This document shows positions 8,462-16,571 of a stretch of 64,000 bases of DNA, piece by piece. The translations under genes and the position numbers were made by a program. Position 1 is the first letter of the stretch; every line of letters starts with the position of its first letter. A model generated the notes under the pieces. It was not told where the DNA came from. It was given only the letters and a program-made list of their open reading frames with translations, and searched no databases. The DNA comes from Kitasatospora acidiphila (GTDB taxonomy: Bacteria > Actinomycetota > Actinomycetes > Streptomycetales > Streptomycetaceae). Location: contig NZ_VIGB01000003.1 in the NCBI RefSeq assembly GCF_006636205.1, forward strand, positions 124,001-188,000, given 5' to 3'.

Positions 8462-8887
8462 ATGGGTACCGACATCTACGGCGCGATCGAGGTGCGCCAC
8501 CCCTGCGCCGACCAGGACTGGTGGGAATGGCCGGCCTGGCAGCGCCTGATGGACCTCTCACCGCTCTACGACGACCGGGACTACTCGGCGTTCGCCGTGC
8601 TGTTCGGCGTGCGCAACAGCGCCGGGTACTCCCCCGTCGCCGCCGGTCGGGGGCTGCCGGCGGATGTCTCGGCCGAGCTGCGGGAGGAGTTCGAGCGCGT
8701 CCAGGGCATCGACTCGGCGGTGCACGGCGCCACCTGGGTGAGCTGCGCCGAGCTCGACCGGGCCGACCTGACCGGCATCGACGCTCTCGGCCCGGGAAGC
8801 GGGTGGGAGCACGTCTTCGCCGTCCTGCGCGCGCTGGCCGGCCGGTTCGGCGGTGACGGGGTGCGCCTGGTGGTGTACTTCGACTGA
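8462..8887 (+). CDS. Uncharacterised actinomycete protein (starts [11 protein letters not shown])
   Basis: A 141-residue cytosolic protein. The N terminus [14 protein letters not shown] and the central [13 protein letters not shown] and [12 protein letters not shown] segments resemble a small family of streptomycete hypotheticals that begin MGTDIHG or MGTDIYG; the function is unknown. Several Trp and Asp residues, but no catalytic motif or membrane segment, are visible. The ATG at 8462 is the only start that begins this conserved N terminus. It is divergent from the gene ending at 8366, with 95 bp between them. Confidence 0.7.
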   Translation: MGTDIYGAIEVRHPCADQDWWEWPAWQRLMDLSPLYDDRDYSAFAVLFGVRNSAGYSPVAAGRGLPADVSAELREEFERVQGIDSAVHGATWVSCAELDRADLTGIDALGPGSGWEHVFAVLRALAGRFGGDGVRLVVYFD

Positions 8888-8913
8888 GTTTCGGCGCCCC
8901 CGCCCGCCGCCGC

Positions 8914-9202
8914 ATGCCCAAGCACGGGCCCGGCGACCACTCGCCCTGGCCGGGCGCCGAGCGGATGTTCTTCCACCAACCGCCCGGCCGGGCCACCGCG
9001 ATGGGTTGGGCGATCGACCCGAGCGGTCTGCACGACGTGCTCACCGAGACGGCCCGGGCCAATCCCGGCCTGCTACGGCAAGCGGTCCGGCGCGGTCTGC
9101 GTCGACTACCCGACCCAGCGCCGGACCCCGAAGACCAGCGCCGCCTGGTACGCCCGCACCGCCGACATCAATGCGCTGCACCCGCCACCCGCCTCGAACT
9201 GA
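8914..9202 (+). pseudogene. Remnant of a glycoside hydrolase family 1 beta-glucosidase
   Basis: Two pieces of a GH1 C terminus lie side by side in different frames. From 8914, [20 protein letters not shown] then [20 protein letters not shown] match the segment that in GH1 enzymes precedes the catalytic ITENG motif. Directly after NPGL the frame shifts, and from ~9071 [20 protein letters not shown] then [15 protein letters not shown] match the last ~35 residues of the same enzymes, up to the TGA at 9200-9202. The intervening ~60 residues, including the catalytic TENG glutamate, are missing, as is everything upstream. This is a decayed gene with a 5' truncation and an internal deletion. Confidence 0.8.
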
Positions 9203-9208
9203 GGTCCG

Positions 9209-9793
9209 TCAGGCGGCCGTTCGGACGTACCGCAGGATCTGCTGGCCCTCGTCGAACAGCCGGACTTCGGCCAGGGTGAAGGCGCGCGGACCGAACTCGG
9301 CGCGGAACAGCGGGATTCCGGCGCCGACCAGCACCGGGGACTGCTTGATGATCAGTTCGTCGATCTCGGGGAGCAGCTGGCCGGCCAGGTCGGCACCGCC
9401 GCAGAGCCAGATGCCCAGCCCGTCCTGCTGCTTGAGCCGGCGCACCAGGGCCACCGGGTCCTCGGCGGTCACCTCGACGGCCGGGTCGGGGCTCTCGGTG
9501 AGCGAGCGGGACAGCACGATCTGCCGCAGGTGGGCGTACGGGCTGGTGAGGCCGATGTCCAGCCCGGGCTGGTAAGTGCCGCGCCCCATCAGCACGGTGT
9601 CGAAGCGGCGGTTGGGCGCGTCCGCGATGCCGAGCCCCGCCCGCCCGGGTGTGGACATGGCCTCGGGGTACTCCGCCATGTAGTGGGTAAGGAAGTCCGG
9701 CGTCAGATAGGGCGCGAAGAAGTCGAATTCACCGTCGGGACCGGCGATGTAGCCGTCGATGGTGACGGCGACGAGATAGCTGAGCGTTCGCAT
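9209..9793 (-). CDS. Dihydrofolate reductase / RibD C-terminal family protein
   Basis: A 194-residue single-domain oxidoreductase of the superfamily that includes DHFR and the reductase half of RibD; it probably uses NAD(P)H on an unknown substrate. Seen in sequence: [20 protein letters not shown] at the N terminus, [10 protein letters not shown] (the typical LGRxTY segment), IVLSRSL, and [20 protein letters not shown], the nucleotide-binding GGxxL motif. ATG 9793 has GGGGGA upstream; codons further up run into the promoter. It is divergent from a TetR regulator, with a promoter and an inverted repeat between them, so TetR control is likely. Confidence 0.85.
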   Translation of the reverse strand: MRTLSYLVAVTIDGYIAGPDGEFDFFAPYLTPDFLTHYMAEYPEAMSTPGRAGLGIADAPNRRFDTVLMGRGTYQPGLDIGLTSPYAHLRQIVLSRSLTESPDPAVEVTAEDPVALVRRLKQQDGLGIWLCGGADLAGQLLPEIDELIIKQSPVLVGAGIPLFRAEFGPRAFTLAEVRLFDEGQQILRYVRTAA

Positions 9794-9839
9794 ACATGTC
9801 CCCCATGCTGTCGGTGGGCGAATTCCGCCCGCCAGCGTT

Positions 9840-9879
9840 AACCACTCCATTTATAGTACTCTGCCTGTAGTGGTTGCAA
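9840..9879 (-). promoter_or_regulatory. Promoter with flanking inverted repeat between reductase and TetR genes
   Basis: Read leftwards there is TTGCAA (9874-9879), an 18-bp spacer and TATAAA (9850-9855), a good vegetative-type promoter for the reductase gene. AACCACT (9840-9846) and AGTGGTT (9869-9875) form a perfect inverted repeat that brackets the -10 region, a likely operator for the divergent TetR protein. Confidence 0.6.
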
Positions 9880-9962
9880 GCGCCTATTGGCGCGCCCTTG
9901 AAGTTGACGCGCCTGGTGACGTCGAAACGTTGCGGCGCCTGTTGAAGGAGAGGACCGGACGC

Positions 9963-10538
9963 ATGGCCCAGAACCCCGCACGCCGCGCCGCGCTCACCGA
10001 CGCCGCCATCGATGTGCTGGCCGCCGAAGGCGCGCGCGGCCTCACCTTCCGCGCGGTCGACCAGCGGGCCGGCGTGCCTGCCGGCACCTCGTCCAACTAC
10101 TTCGCCAACCGGGACGAGTTGCTCCACCAGGCCGCCCGCCGGATCCACCACCGCTTGACGCCCGACCCGGTCGTGCTGGCCGAGCTGCTGCGGGCCCCGC
10201 GTGACCGCGCCCTGGTGGCGGCGCTGATGCGCGATCTGCTGCGCCGGGTCTGCGCGGACCGGGACGGCTATCTGGCGATGCTCGAACTGCGCCTGGAGGC
10301 CACCCGCCGCCCCGAGGTCCGGGCCGAACTCTCCGGCACCATGCGGGCCGAGCTGGAGAGCAACATCGCCTACCACCTGGACGAGGGCTTCCCCGGCGAC
10401 CGCGAGACGGTGGTGCTGATCTATCTGGCGATGACCGGCCTGATCATGGAACACCTCACGCTGCCGGACGTGTTGGGCGGCACCGAGCCGGCCGAGCTGG
10501 TCGAGCAACTGGTGGCCCGGCTCGTCCCGGCCGGCTGA
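9963..10538 (+). CDS. TetR-family transcriptional regulator
   Basis: 191 residues. The N-terminal DNA-binding domain is clear: RRAALTDAAIDVLAAEGARG, then LTFRAVDQRAGVPAGTSSNY with the FANRDELL motif that ends TetR recognition helices. The C-terminal ligand and dimerisation half is helical with no assignable ligand. ATG 9963 puts six residues before the first helix; AAGGAG lies 12 nt upstream, a little far, and no better start exists. It is divergent from the reductase gene at 9793, with a promoter/operator region between them, so it most likely represses that gene and itself. Confidence 0.88.
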   Translation: MAQNPARRAALTDAAIDVLAAEGARGLTFRAVDQRAGVPAGTSSNYFANRDELLHQAARRIHHRLTPDPVVLAELLRAPRDRALVAALMRDLLRRVCADRDGYLAMLELRLEATRRPEVRAELSGTMRAELESNIAYHLDEGFPGDRETVVLIYLAMTGLIMEHLTLPDVLGGTEPAELVEQLVARLVPAG

Positions 10539-10608
10539 CGGTCGCCCAGCTCGGCGGGGACGCTGGTGACGGTCGCCCGGTGCGTCGGGGCCGCTGTTGA
10601 ATAGGGGT

Positions 10609-11322
10609 GTGTACAGCGAGCAGCGATCCGAGGCGGTGCCGGGCGCGGTGGTGTGGTCCAAGCGGCTGGAGCGCGACACCGCGGCGCCGGCTCGGATCCT
10701 GCCGGACGGCTGCATGGATCTGATCTGGACCGGCGGCAGCCTGCTGGTCGCCGGCCCCGACTCCGCCGCCCATCTGGTTCCGGGGCGGGCCGGGGACGGC
10801 TATGTCGGCCTGCGGTTCGCGCCGGGCACCGGGCCGCTGGTGCTGGGCGTGCCCGCCGGCGAACTGACCGACCGGCGCGTGCCGTTGGACCAGCTCTGGC
10901 CGCAGCGCCAGGTGCGCGAATCGGCCGAGCGGATCTGGCACGCCGCCGACCGCGCCGCCGCGTTGCAGGCCGTGGCGGTCACGCTGGGCCGGGCGCCGGC
11001 CCGCCGCGCCCCGGTGCCGGAGGCGGTGCTGCGCGGGGTGCGACAGCGGCTGGCCGTCACCGAGATCGCGCGTGGGCTGGCGCTGAGCGAGCGCCAGCTG
11101 CGACGGCTCTGCCTGGACGCGTTCGGTTACGGGCCGAAGACGCTGGATCGGGTGCTGCGGCTCGGCCGGGCCCTCGACCAGGCGCGGGCCGGCCTGCCGT
11201 TCGCGCGGGTCGCCGCGGTGGCGGGGTACGCCGACCAGGCGCACCTGAGCCGCGAGGTGCGCGCCCTGGCCGGCCTGCCGCTGGGGCTGCTGCTCGCCGA
11301 GGAGGGCCGCCTCCAGGAGTGA
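10609..11322 (+). CDS. AraC-family transcriptional regulator
   Basis: About 237 residues. The N-terminal sensor part contains ARILPDGCMDLIW and LRFAPGTGP, a layout seen in streptomycete AraC proteins with a DUF6597-like sensor. The C-terminal AraC domain has two helix-turn-helices: VTEIARGLALSERQLRRLC and RVAAVAGYADQAHLSREVRA, with the usual FGYGPK linker between. GTG 10609 (VYSEQRSEAVPG) is preferred; an in-frame TTG at 10597 is an alternative and neither has a strong ribosome site. No obvious target is adjacent, since the convergent VOC gene on its right faces it. Confidence 0.85.
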   Translation: MYSEQRSEAVPGAVVWSKRLERDTAAPARILPDGCMDLIWTGGSLLVAGPDSAAHLVPGRAGDGYVGLRFAPGTGPLVLGVPAGELTDRRVPLDQLWPQRQVRESAERIWHAADRAAALQAVAVTLGRAPARRAPVPEAVLRGVRQRLAVTEIARGLALSERQLRRLCLDAFGYGPKTLDRVLRLGRALDQARAGLPFARVAAVAGYADQAHLSREVRALAGLPLGLLLAEEGRLQE

Positions 11323-11412
11323 GCGGTCACGCCTGGGTGACAGGGGCCGCCGCATTGATCATGCTGCGCCGCCGCCCGACGCGTCCTGGCCGTCTGGCGA
11401 GCTGGACAACGC

Positions 11413-11814
11413 TCAGCTCGGGCGGACCGCGAACAGGTCGACCGCGTTGCCGTCCGGGTCGAGCACCGTGGCGTAGCGCTGGCCCCAGAACGCGTCCCAG
11501 GGCTCGTTGTGGCCGCGGTAGCCGGCGGTCAGCAGCTCCTGGTACAGCTTGTCCACCTCCGCCGGCTGCGCGCAGTCGAAGGCGATCGCGATCCGGTGGT
11601 CGCCGACCGGCGGGGTCCAGTCGGGGTCGAAGCTGCGGACGGTCGCCACGGTGTCCCAGACCAGTTTGAGGCCGCCGGGCAGGTCGTACTCGACGTGGGG
11701 TTCGGCGTCCGCGTCGGGCGGGATGGCCAGGCCCAGCCGGCGGTAGAAGGCGAGCGTTGCCGCCATGTCGGAGGCGACCAGGCCGATGAAGCTGATGCGT
11801 GGTTGTGCAGTCAT
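11413..11814 (-). CDS. VOC (glyoxalase/bleomycin-resistance fold) family protein
   Basis: A 133-residue single vicinal-oxygen-chelate domain protein. ISFIGLVASDMAATLAFYRR at the N terminus, HRIAIAFDCAQPAEVDKLYQ in the middle and the C-terminal GQRYATVLDPDGNAVDLFA are the family signatures, with the last carrying the usual DPDGN turn and metal-ligand region. Such proteins may be dioxygenases, lyases or antibiotic-binding proteins, and the substrate cannot be read from the sequence. ATG 11814 is the only start giving the standard length. Confidence 0.85.
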   Translation of the reverse strand: MTAQPRISFIGLVASDMAATLAFYRRLGLAIPPDADAEPHVEYDLPGGLKLVWDTVATVRSFDPDWTPPVGDHRIAIAFDCAQPAEVDKLYQELLTAGYRGHNEPWDAFWGQRYATVLDPDGNAVDLFAVRPS

Positions 11815-11956
11815 GATCGTCACGCTAGTGGGGCCGGGCCCGGGGAGTCTTGAACGAAACGGACATCGCCGCCCGCCGCACCGGCGAGCAGCCCGTGCCC
11901 GGTCAACCAGTCGGCGATCAGGGCGGCGAGCTCGGCGGAGTTGTCGGCGGTATGCC

Positions 11957-11995
11957 ACCGGTTCCGCCCGCACCCCCGTGTCGGGCGGAACCGGT
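11957..11995. terminator. 14-bp perfect hairpin terminator
   Basis: accggttccgcccg (11957-11970) pairs exactly with cgggcggaaccggt (11982-11995) around an 11-nt loop. It lies at the 3' end of the secreted-protein gene read leftwards and should also block read-through from the right into the VOC gene. No T-tract follows, as is usual in streptomycetes. Confidence 0.8.
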
Positions 11996-12000
11996 GAGCC

Positions 12001-12552
12001 TCAGGCCAGCGTGTCGCAGAGGTTCTCCACCTGGTGCTGCTCCAGCACCTGGGGCTGGTGGCCCGGGTGGATCAGCAGCCGCGCGCCGCCGCTGAACAGG
12101 TAGTCCCCGGTCGCGTGGTACGGGTCGCCCGGGTGGACCACCGCGCTGATGTGCGAGGTCTTCGGGATCACCCACTCCTTGTAGCCGCCGGGAAGGTAGT
12201 CGAGGATGCCGAAGCCGCTCTGGTCCCGGTCGACGCTGCGACCGCTGTCCGCGTTGGCGTAGCGCAGCACCAGCGGGCCGCGGAACAGCTCCTTCTTCGG
12301 TGAGCCGTCCGGGTAGCTGGCGGCGGTCTTGCTCTCCTCCTGGTCGACCAGCACGCTGACGTACAGGTGGAACGGGCAGACCGTACCGGCCGGGTAGTCG
12401 AACGGGCCGCCGGTGCGGTACGGATGCCAGCCCCCGCCACCGTCACCGTGCGCCGGCGTGGCCGCGGACGCCGCCGGGGCGCCCAGCGCCAGGGCGGCGA
12501 CGGCAACGGCCGCGCCCAGTAGGCGAGTGAACGGATGCGAGCGTACCGACAT
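12001..12552 (-). CDS. Secreted hypothetical protein
   Basis: 183 residues with a clear Sec signal peptide: basic N terminus, hydrophobic core LLGAAVAVAALALGAPA and a cleavage site near ASA-AT (~residue 30). The mature part has two Cys (TVCPFHL and ENLCDTL) that could form a disulfide, and a beta-rich middle (FHLYVSVLVDQEES, GPLVLRYANADSG, ARLLIHPGHQP). I recognise no enzyme motif; similar short secreted proteins are common in streptomycetes and have unknown roles. It is followed directly by a strong hairpin and is divergent from the ArsR-like gene at 12700. Confidence 0.75.
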   Translation of the reverse strand: MSVRSHPFTRLLGAAVAVAALALGAPAASAATPAHGDGGGGWHPYRTGGPFDYPAGTVCPFHLYVSVLVDQEESKTAASYPDGSPKKELFRGPLVLRYANADSGRSVDRDQSGFGILDYLPGGYKEWVIPKTSHISAVVHPGDPYHATGDYLFSGGARLLIHPGHQPQVLEQHQVENLCDTLA

Positions 12553-12699
12553 GATCGACCTCCGGTGAGCCGCCTCGTCCCGACCCTGCGCCGGGGCGAG
12601 TGCGTCTTGCTATCGTCAGGTCACGGACCGTCCCGGCGCGATGCTTTCGGTGTCCGCCGAAGGGTCGTTCGCTCGGCGGCTTCTGGAGGTCGGACCACC

Positions 12700-13695
12700 G
12701 TGCTGCGCATCCACTTCACGGCAGCGGATCTACTGGACGTGCGGTTCGCCGACGATCCGGCTCCGCTGGTCGAGCTGGAGCTGGCCGTCGCGATGCTGCA
12801 ACGCCGGGACACCGACCCGGGGTTCGTCCGCTGGCGGCGCGGCTTGGCGGCGAGTGGGGCGCTGGCCGCGACGGCTGCGCTGCGCGAACTGGTGCCGCCG
12901 ACCGGCGCCGGACCGTTCTTCCTCGATCCGATCGCCCCGGACCTCGACCAGGGCCTGGAACTGGTCCGCCGCTCCACCAACACCCTGGTGCGCAGCGAGT
13001 TGGAGCGGATCTGCGGCGCCGGCCTGGCCGTCACGCCGCTGCTGAAGCACCTCGCCGACCAGGACCAGCAGGCCTGGCGGTATCTGTCGGACACCCTGCG
13101 GTCGGCGTACGGCGCGGTGATCGGCACGGCCTGGCCGCAGCTGCGGGCCGGCTTCGACGCGGACCTGCGCTGGCGCGGCCAGGTGCAACGCCAGGAGGGT
13201 CTGCGCGGCATGCTGGCCGGCCTGCACCCGGGCAGCCGGTGGCGGGGGTGCACCCTGGAGATCCCGGTGGCCAAGGAGCTGGACTTCCAACTGCGCGGCG
13301 AGGGGCTGTTGTTGCTTCCGTCCGCGAGCTGGACCGGGCGGCCGCTGGTGGGCAGTTATCCGGACGGGCCGACGGTGCTGGTGTATGCCGCGCTCACCCC
13401 GCTGCCGTATCTGACCCAGACCGATCCGGCGCCCGGCGCCGATCCGGACGATCCGGTGGCCGTGCTGCTCGGCCGTACTCGGGCCGCCGTACTGCGGCTG
13501 ACGCTGCGTGAGCCGACGACCAGTCAGCTGGCCGCCGCGCTGGGTGTCGGCCTGGCCTCCGCATCGGAGCATGCCCGCGCCCTGCGCCGGGCGGGCCTGG
13601 TCAGCACCGCCCGCACCGGCCGCTCGGTCCGCCACAGCTGCACCCAGCTGGGCCACCGCCTACTGGCCGCACCGACCGCGGTCGTCCAGTCCTGA
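12700..13695 (+). CDS. ArsR-type winged-helix regulator with DUF5937-like N-terminal domain
   Basis: 331 residues, much longer than classical ArsR proteins. The C-terminal ~80 residues form the winged helix: GRTRAAVLRLTLREPTTSQL, then AAALGVGLASASEHARALRR and the wing. The first ~240 residues (LRIHFTAADLLDVRFADDPA onward) follow the layout of the DUF5937 domain found in front of ArsR domains in actinomycetes and may bind a ligand. GTG 12700 begins this conserved N terminus and has GGAGG 10 nt upstream. It converges on a methyltransferase with only 12 bp between stop codons. Confidence 0.82.
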   Translation: MLRIHFTAADLLDVRFADDPAPLVELELAVAMLQRRDTDPGFVRWRRGLAASGALAATAALRELVPPTGAGPFFLDPIAPDLDQGLELVRRSTNTLVRSELERICGAGLAVTPLLKHLADQDQQAWRYLSDTLRSAYGAVIGTAWPQLRAGFDADLRWRGQVQRQEGLRGMLAGLHPGSRWRGCTLEIPVAKELDFQLRGEGLLLLPSASWTGRPLVGSYPDGPTVLVYAALTPLPYLTQTDPAPGADPDDPVAVLLGRTRAAVLRLTLREPTTSQLAAALGVGLASASEHARALRRAGLVSTARTGRSVRHSCTQLGHRLLAAPTAVVQS

Positions 13696-13707
13696 CGGTC
13701 CGTCAAG

Positions 13708-14625
13708 TCAAGCCGTGGCCTTGGCCCGCAGCTTGCGCGCCGCTCGCACCGCCAGCGGCGGCAGCAGGTCGTGCGCCAACCGGCGTGCCGAGGACGGGCG
13801 TTGGGCCCGAGCGTGGCCCGAGGCAGCAAGGGTCGGCCCTGGTGTCGCGGACCGCCGCTCCTCGCCGGGCAGCAACTTGGCCACACCGCGGCCGGAGAGG
13901 CGGATCAGCCGGCGGCCGGCGATCATGTCGATGTCCAGGTGGCAGTCCTCGGCGTCGCCGTCCAGCTCCACCAGCGCCTGCTGAATCGGCTCGGGGTCGC
14001 CCCAAGTGCCGTACAGCTTCTCGGGGGTGACGCAGATCGGGCGCAAGTCCTGCTGGAAGACCGCCTCCCAGGTGGCGGCGGCCACCCCGGGCGTGTGCGG
14101 GGAGCGGAAGTCGTCCAGCACCACGATGCCGTCCGGGCCGAGTGCCGCCTTCGCGGTGCGGATGTCGACCGCGACATGCTCGTAGAGGTGGGAGGCGTCG
14201 ATGTGCACGAAGCGGCAGCTGCCGGTGCCTATTCGGCCGTCCCCGAGCACCGAGGTCGGGGCCTGCACGATCACCGGCAGCTCGGAGTGGAACGCCAGGT
14301 AGTTGCGCTCGAAGGCGGTCCGGGTGAGCGTCCGGCGGTAGGACATGGTCATCTCGGCCGCGTTCTCGCCGTCCGGTGCCTCCGAGTCGAACAGGTCGCA
14401 GACCGTGAAGGTCTCCCCCGCCCGCAGGTGGCGGCCGATCAGGATGGCACTGCGACCCAGGTAACTGCCCAGTTCAAGCAGGTCGCCACGGGTCTCGGCA
14501 GCGCTCTGGCGATCCAGCAGCCAGGCGAACAGCTGCTGGTCGATGGGCCAGAACCACCCGGGGACGTCGTCCAGGGTGCGTGGCAGCGGTGCCTGGTCCA
14601 GCGGGCGGGTGTCGGCGGTGACCAA
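13708..14625 (-). CDS. Class I SAM-dependent methyltransferase (Methyltransf_24-like)
   Basis: 305 residues. The Rossmann-type SAM motif appears as DLLELGSYLGRSAI (motif I with GSYLGRS) and FVHIDASHLYEHVAVDI plus GPDGIVVLDDF are the acidic loop and strand of Methyltransf_24/CmcI-like enzymes, where HIDxxH and LDDF usually bind metal and SAM. The substrate is unknown. The start is an unusual TTG (14623-14625) supported by a perfect AGGAGG 5 nt upstream (14631-14636). The last ~55 residues are a basic Ala/Arg-rich tail outside the fold. Confidence 0.85.
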   Translation of the reverse strand: MVTADTRPLDQAPLPRTLDDVPGWFWPIDQQLFAWLLDRQSAAETRGDLLELGSYLGRSAILIGRHLRAGETFTVCDLFDSEAPDGENAAEMTMSYRRTLTRTAFERNYLAFHSELPVIVQAPTSVLGDGRIGTGSCRFVHIDASHLYEHVAVDIRTAKAALGPDGIVVLDDFRSPHTPGVAAATWEAVFQQDLRPICVTPEKLYGTWGDPEPIQQALVELDGDAEDCHLDIDMIAGRRLIRLSGRGVAKLLPGEERRSATPGPTLAASGHARAQRPSSARRLAHDLLPPLAVRAARKLRAKATA

Positions 14626-14838
14626 GGGTGCCTCCTAGGGAACGGGGGCGGCGCCACCGGCGGATACCACCGGTCGGGGGACGGCGCCGGCCCCGGAGTG
14701 CACGTGAGCCTAGGGCCGGTACTGCCCCGGCGAAAGAGCCTGAGCTGTGGAAATTCGGTCTGCGGGTGGTTCGTTCCCGCGCGAAGACGTTACATCCGGG
14801 TGGCGTCGACCGCATGCCGCTGGAGCTGCGGAGAACCG

Positions 14839-15447
14839 TCAGCCCGCGGCCAGCAGCCGGGCCACCGCGCGCCGGGTGCGGTCGGGGGCGGCGGAGTCGC
14901 GCTCCAACTGGATCGCCTGGTTGAGGGCCAGGTAGGCGCCGATCAGTTCATAGGCGAGTTGCTCGGGATCGGCCGTGGCGGGCAGCTCACCCCTGGCGAC
15001 GGCGATGCGGAGCTCGGCCACCAGCCTGCGGCGCCAGAACCGGTAGAGCCGGGCCACCGCGTCCCGGACCGCGCCGGTGCGGGCGTCGAACTCGACGGCT
15101 GCCGTGGTGAACAGGCAGCCGCCGGGAAAGGCGCCGCGCTCGGTCTCCAGGTAGCGGTTCCAGGCCTCCAGGACGGCGGTCAGCCGGGTGAGCCCCGGTG
15201 CGGCGTCGGCGGCCGGCTCCCAGACCAGACGCATGAAGATCGCCGAGGCGCCGTCGAGGGCGGCCAGCTGGAGCGCCTCCTTGGTGCCGAAGTGCCCGAG
15301 CACTCCCGCCTTGCTCATGCCCAGGTCGGTGGCCAGCCGCCCGATGGTCAGCCCCTCCAGCCCGTCCACCGAGGCGATCGCGACGCTGCGGTCGATGATC
15401 CGCTCCCGGGTTCTGCGGGTGTCGGCGACGGACTTGCGTGGGCTCAT
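14839..15447 (-). CDS. TetR-family regulator (YfiR-like C-terminal half)
   Basis: 202 residues. The DNA-binding domain reads TRERIIDRSVAIASVDGLEG, LTIGRLATDLGMSKAGVLGH and FGTKEALQ, the canonical TetR helix set. The C-terminal half (FMRLVWEP..., GAFPGGCLFTTAAVEFD) has the GGC/FD pattern of the TetR_C_6/YfiR subgroup. ATG 15447 gives a standard N terminus; no strong ribosome site is visible. It is divergent from the KAS III gene at 15582, and a perfect palindrome sits in the shared promoter, so it probably controls that gene. Confidence 0.87.
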   Translation of the reverse strand: MSPRKSVADTRRTRERIIDRSVAIASVDGLEGLTIGRLATDLGMSKAGVLGHFGTKEALQLAALDGASAIFMRLVWEPAADAAPGLTRLTAVLEAWNRYLETERGAFPGGCLFTTAAVEFDARTGAVRDAVARLYRFWRRRLVAELRIAVARGELPATADPEQLAYELIGAYLALNQAIQLERDSAAPDRTRRAVARLLAAG

Positions 15448-15485
15448 GGCGACATCGTAGCCGGGCTGCACTCCTTTAGCTTCCG

Positions 15486-15495
15486 ACCGATCGGT
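15486..15495. promoter_or_regulatory. Perfect palindrome ACCGATCGGT, probable TetR operator
   Basis: ACCGATCGGT is a perfect 10-bp palindrome lying just upstream of a TATATT -10-like box (15499-15504) for the rightward gene, the typical position for a TetR operator in a divergent pair. Binding by the adjacent regulator is inference. Confidence 0.55.
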
Positions 15496-15581
15496 TGCTA
15501 TATTCCGCAGCGGTACCCCACGCACGCAGCGACACCCCATGCACTCCAACGCACTGCCCCGCAAGCCAAGGAGAAGAACCT

Positions 15582-16526
15582 GTGACCGGATCCCGCATCA
15601 CCGGCCTGGGCCATTACCAGCCGTCCCGGGTGCTCACCAATGACGAACTGGCTCAGATGGTCGACACCAACGACGCCTGGATCCGGCAGCGCACCGGGAT
15701 CGCCACCCGCCGGATCGCCGCGGAGCACGAGACGGTCGCCGACCTGGCGACGGCGGCGGCCGGCAAGGCGCTCGCTGCGGCCGGGCTGCAGCCCGCCGAC
15801 ATCGGCCTGATCTCGGTCGCCACCTGCAGCGTGATCGACCGCTGCCCCTCCACCGCCGCCCGGGTGGCCGCCCGGCTGGGCATCCCGGCTGCCGTGGCGT
15901 ACGACCTGAACAACGGCTGCGCCGGCTTCTGCACCGCGCTGGCCACCGCCGACCACTCGATACGGGCCGGCGCCGCCCGGCACGCGCTGGTCATCGGGGC
16001 GGAGAAGATGTCGGACGTGACGGACTGGACCGACCGCAGCAGCTGCGTGCTGCTCGGGGACGGCGCGGGCGCGGCGGTGCTGAGCGCCGCCGACGAGGCG
16101 GGGGTCGGCCCGGTGGTCTGGGGATCGGATCCGAGCCTGGGCCAGGCGGTCCGGCTGCAGGGCGACTGGCATCCGACCTTCGCCCAGGACGGCCAGACGG
16201 TCTACCGCTGGGCCACCACCGAGATCCCCGCGATCGCGCTGGCCGCCTGCGAGCGAGCGGGAGTGGCGCCCGGCGAGCTGGCCGGTGTGGTCACCCACCA
16301 GGCCAATCTGCGGATCATCGAGGCGGTGGTCCGGCGACTGGGGTTGGCCGAGGAGACCGTGATCGCCCGGGATGTGATCGAATCCGGCAACACCTCCGCC
16401 GCCTCGGTGCCGCTCGCCCTGGCCAAGCTGGTGGAGCGCCGCGAACTCCCGGCGGGCGGCCCGGTTCTGCTGCTGGCCTTCGGCGGCGGCCTCTCCTGGG
16501 CCGGGCAGGTCATCAGCTGCCCCTGA
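15582..16526 (+). CDS. Beta-ketoacyl-ACP synthase III (FabH-like)
   Basis: A 314-residue thiolase-fold enzyme that would condense an acyl-CoA starter with malonyl-ACP or act in a specialised acyl transfer. The catalytic triad is complete: Cys in NNGCAGF (~residue 114), His in VVTHQANLRI and Asn in ESGNTSAASVPLAL. GTG 15582 was chosen for AAGGAG 8 nt upstream and for the canonical start of the fold (ITGLGHYQPSRVLTNDELAQ). It stands alone under a divergent TetR regulator, outside any fatty-acid operon, so it is more likely an accessory FabH than the housekeeping one. The NRPS begins 1.4 kb downstream beyond a convergent gene. Confidence 0.92.
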   Translation: MTGSRITGLGHYQPSRVLTNDELAQMVDTNDAWIRQRTGIATRRIAAEHETVADLATAAAGKALAAAGLQPADIGLISVATCSVIDRCPSTAARVAARLGIPAAVAYDLNNGCAGFCTALATADHSIRAGAARHALVIGAEKMSDVTDWTDRSSCVLLGDGAGAAVLSAADEAGVGPVVWGSDPSLGQAVRLQGDWHPTFAQDGQTVYRWATTEIPAIALAACERAGVAPGELAGVVTHQANLRIIEAVVRRLGLAEETVIARDVIESGNTSAASVPLALAKLVERRELPAGGPVLLLAFGGGLSWAGQVISCP

Positions 16527-16540
16527 ACATCGTTGGCTAC

Positions 16541-16571
16541 ACGGGAAATTGACGATCAGTCAATTTCCCGT
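16541..16571. terminator. 12-bp AT-rich perfect hairpin between convergent genes
   Basis: acgggaaattga (16541-16552) pairs exactly with tcaatttcccgt (16560-16571) around a 7-nt loop. The stop codon of the leftward HEAT-repeat gene (16556-16558) lies in the loop. It sits between two convergent genes and should act in both directions. Confidence 0.75.

Noticed and set aside
11823-11955. Coding-like minus-strand stretch (WHTADNSAELAALIADWLTG ...)
   Set aside because: No start codon: the frame is cut upstream by the strong terminator hairpin at 11957-11995. It may be an old remnant but cannot be supported as a gene.
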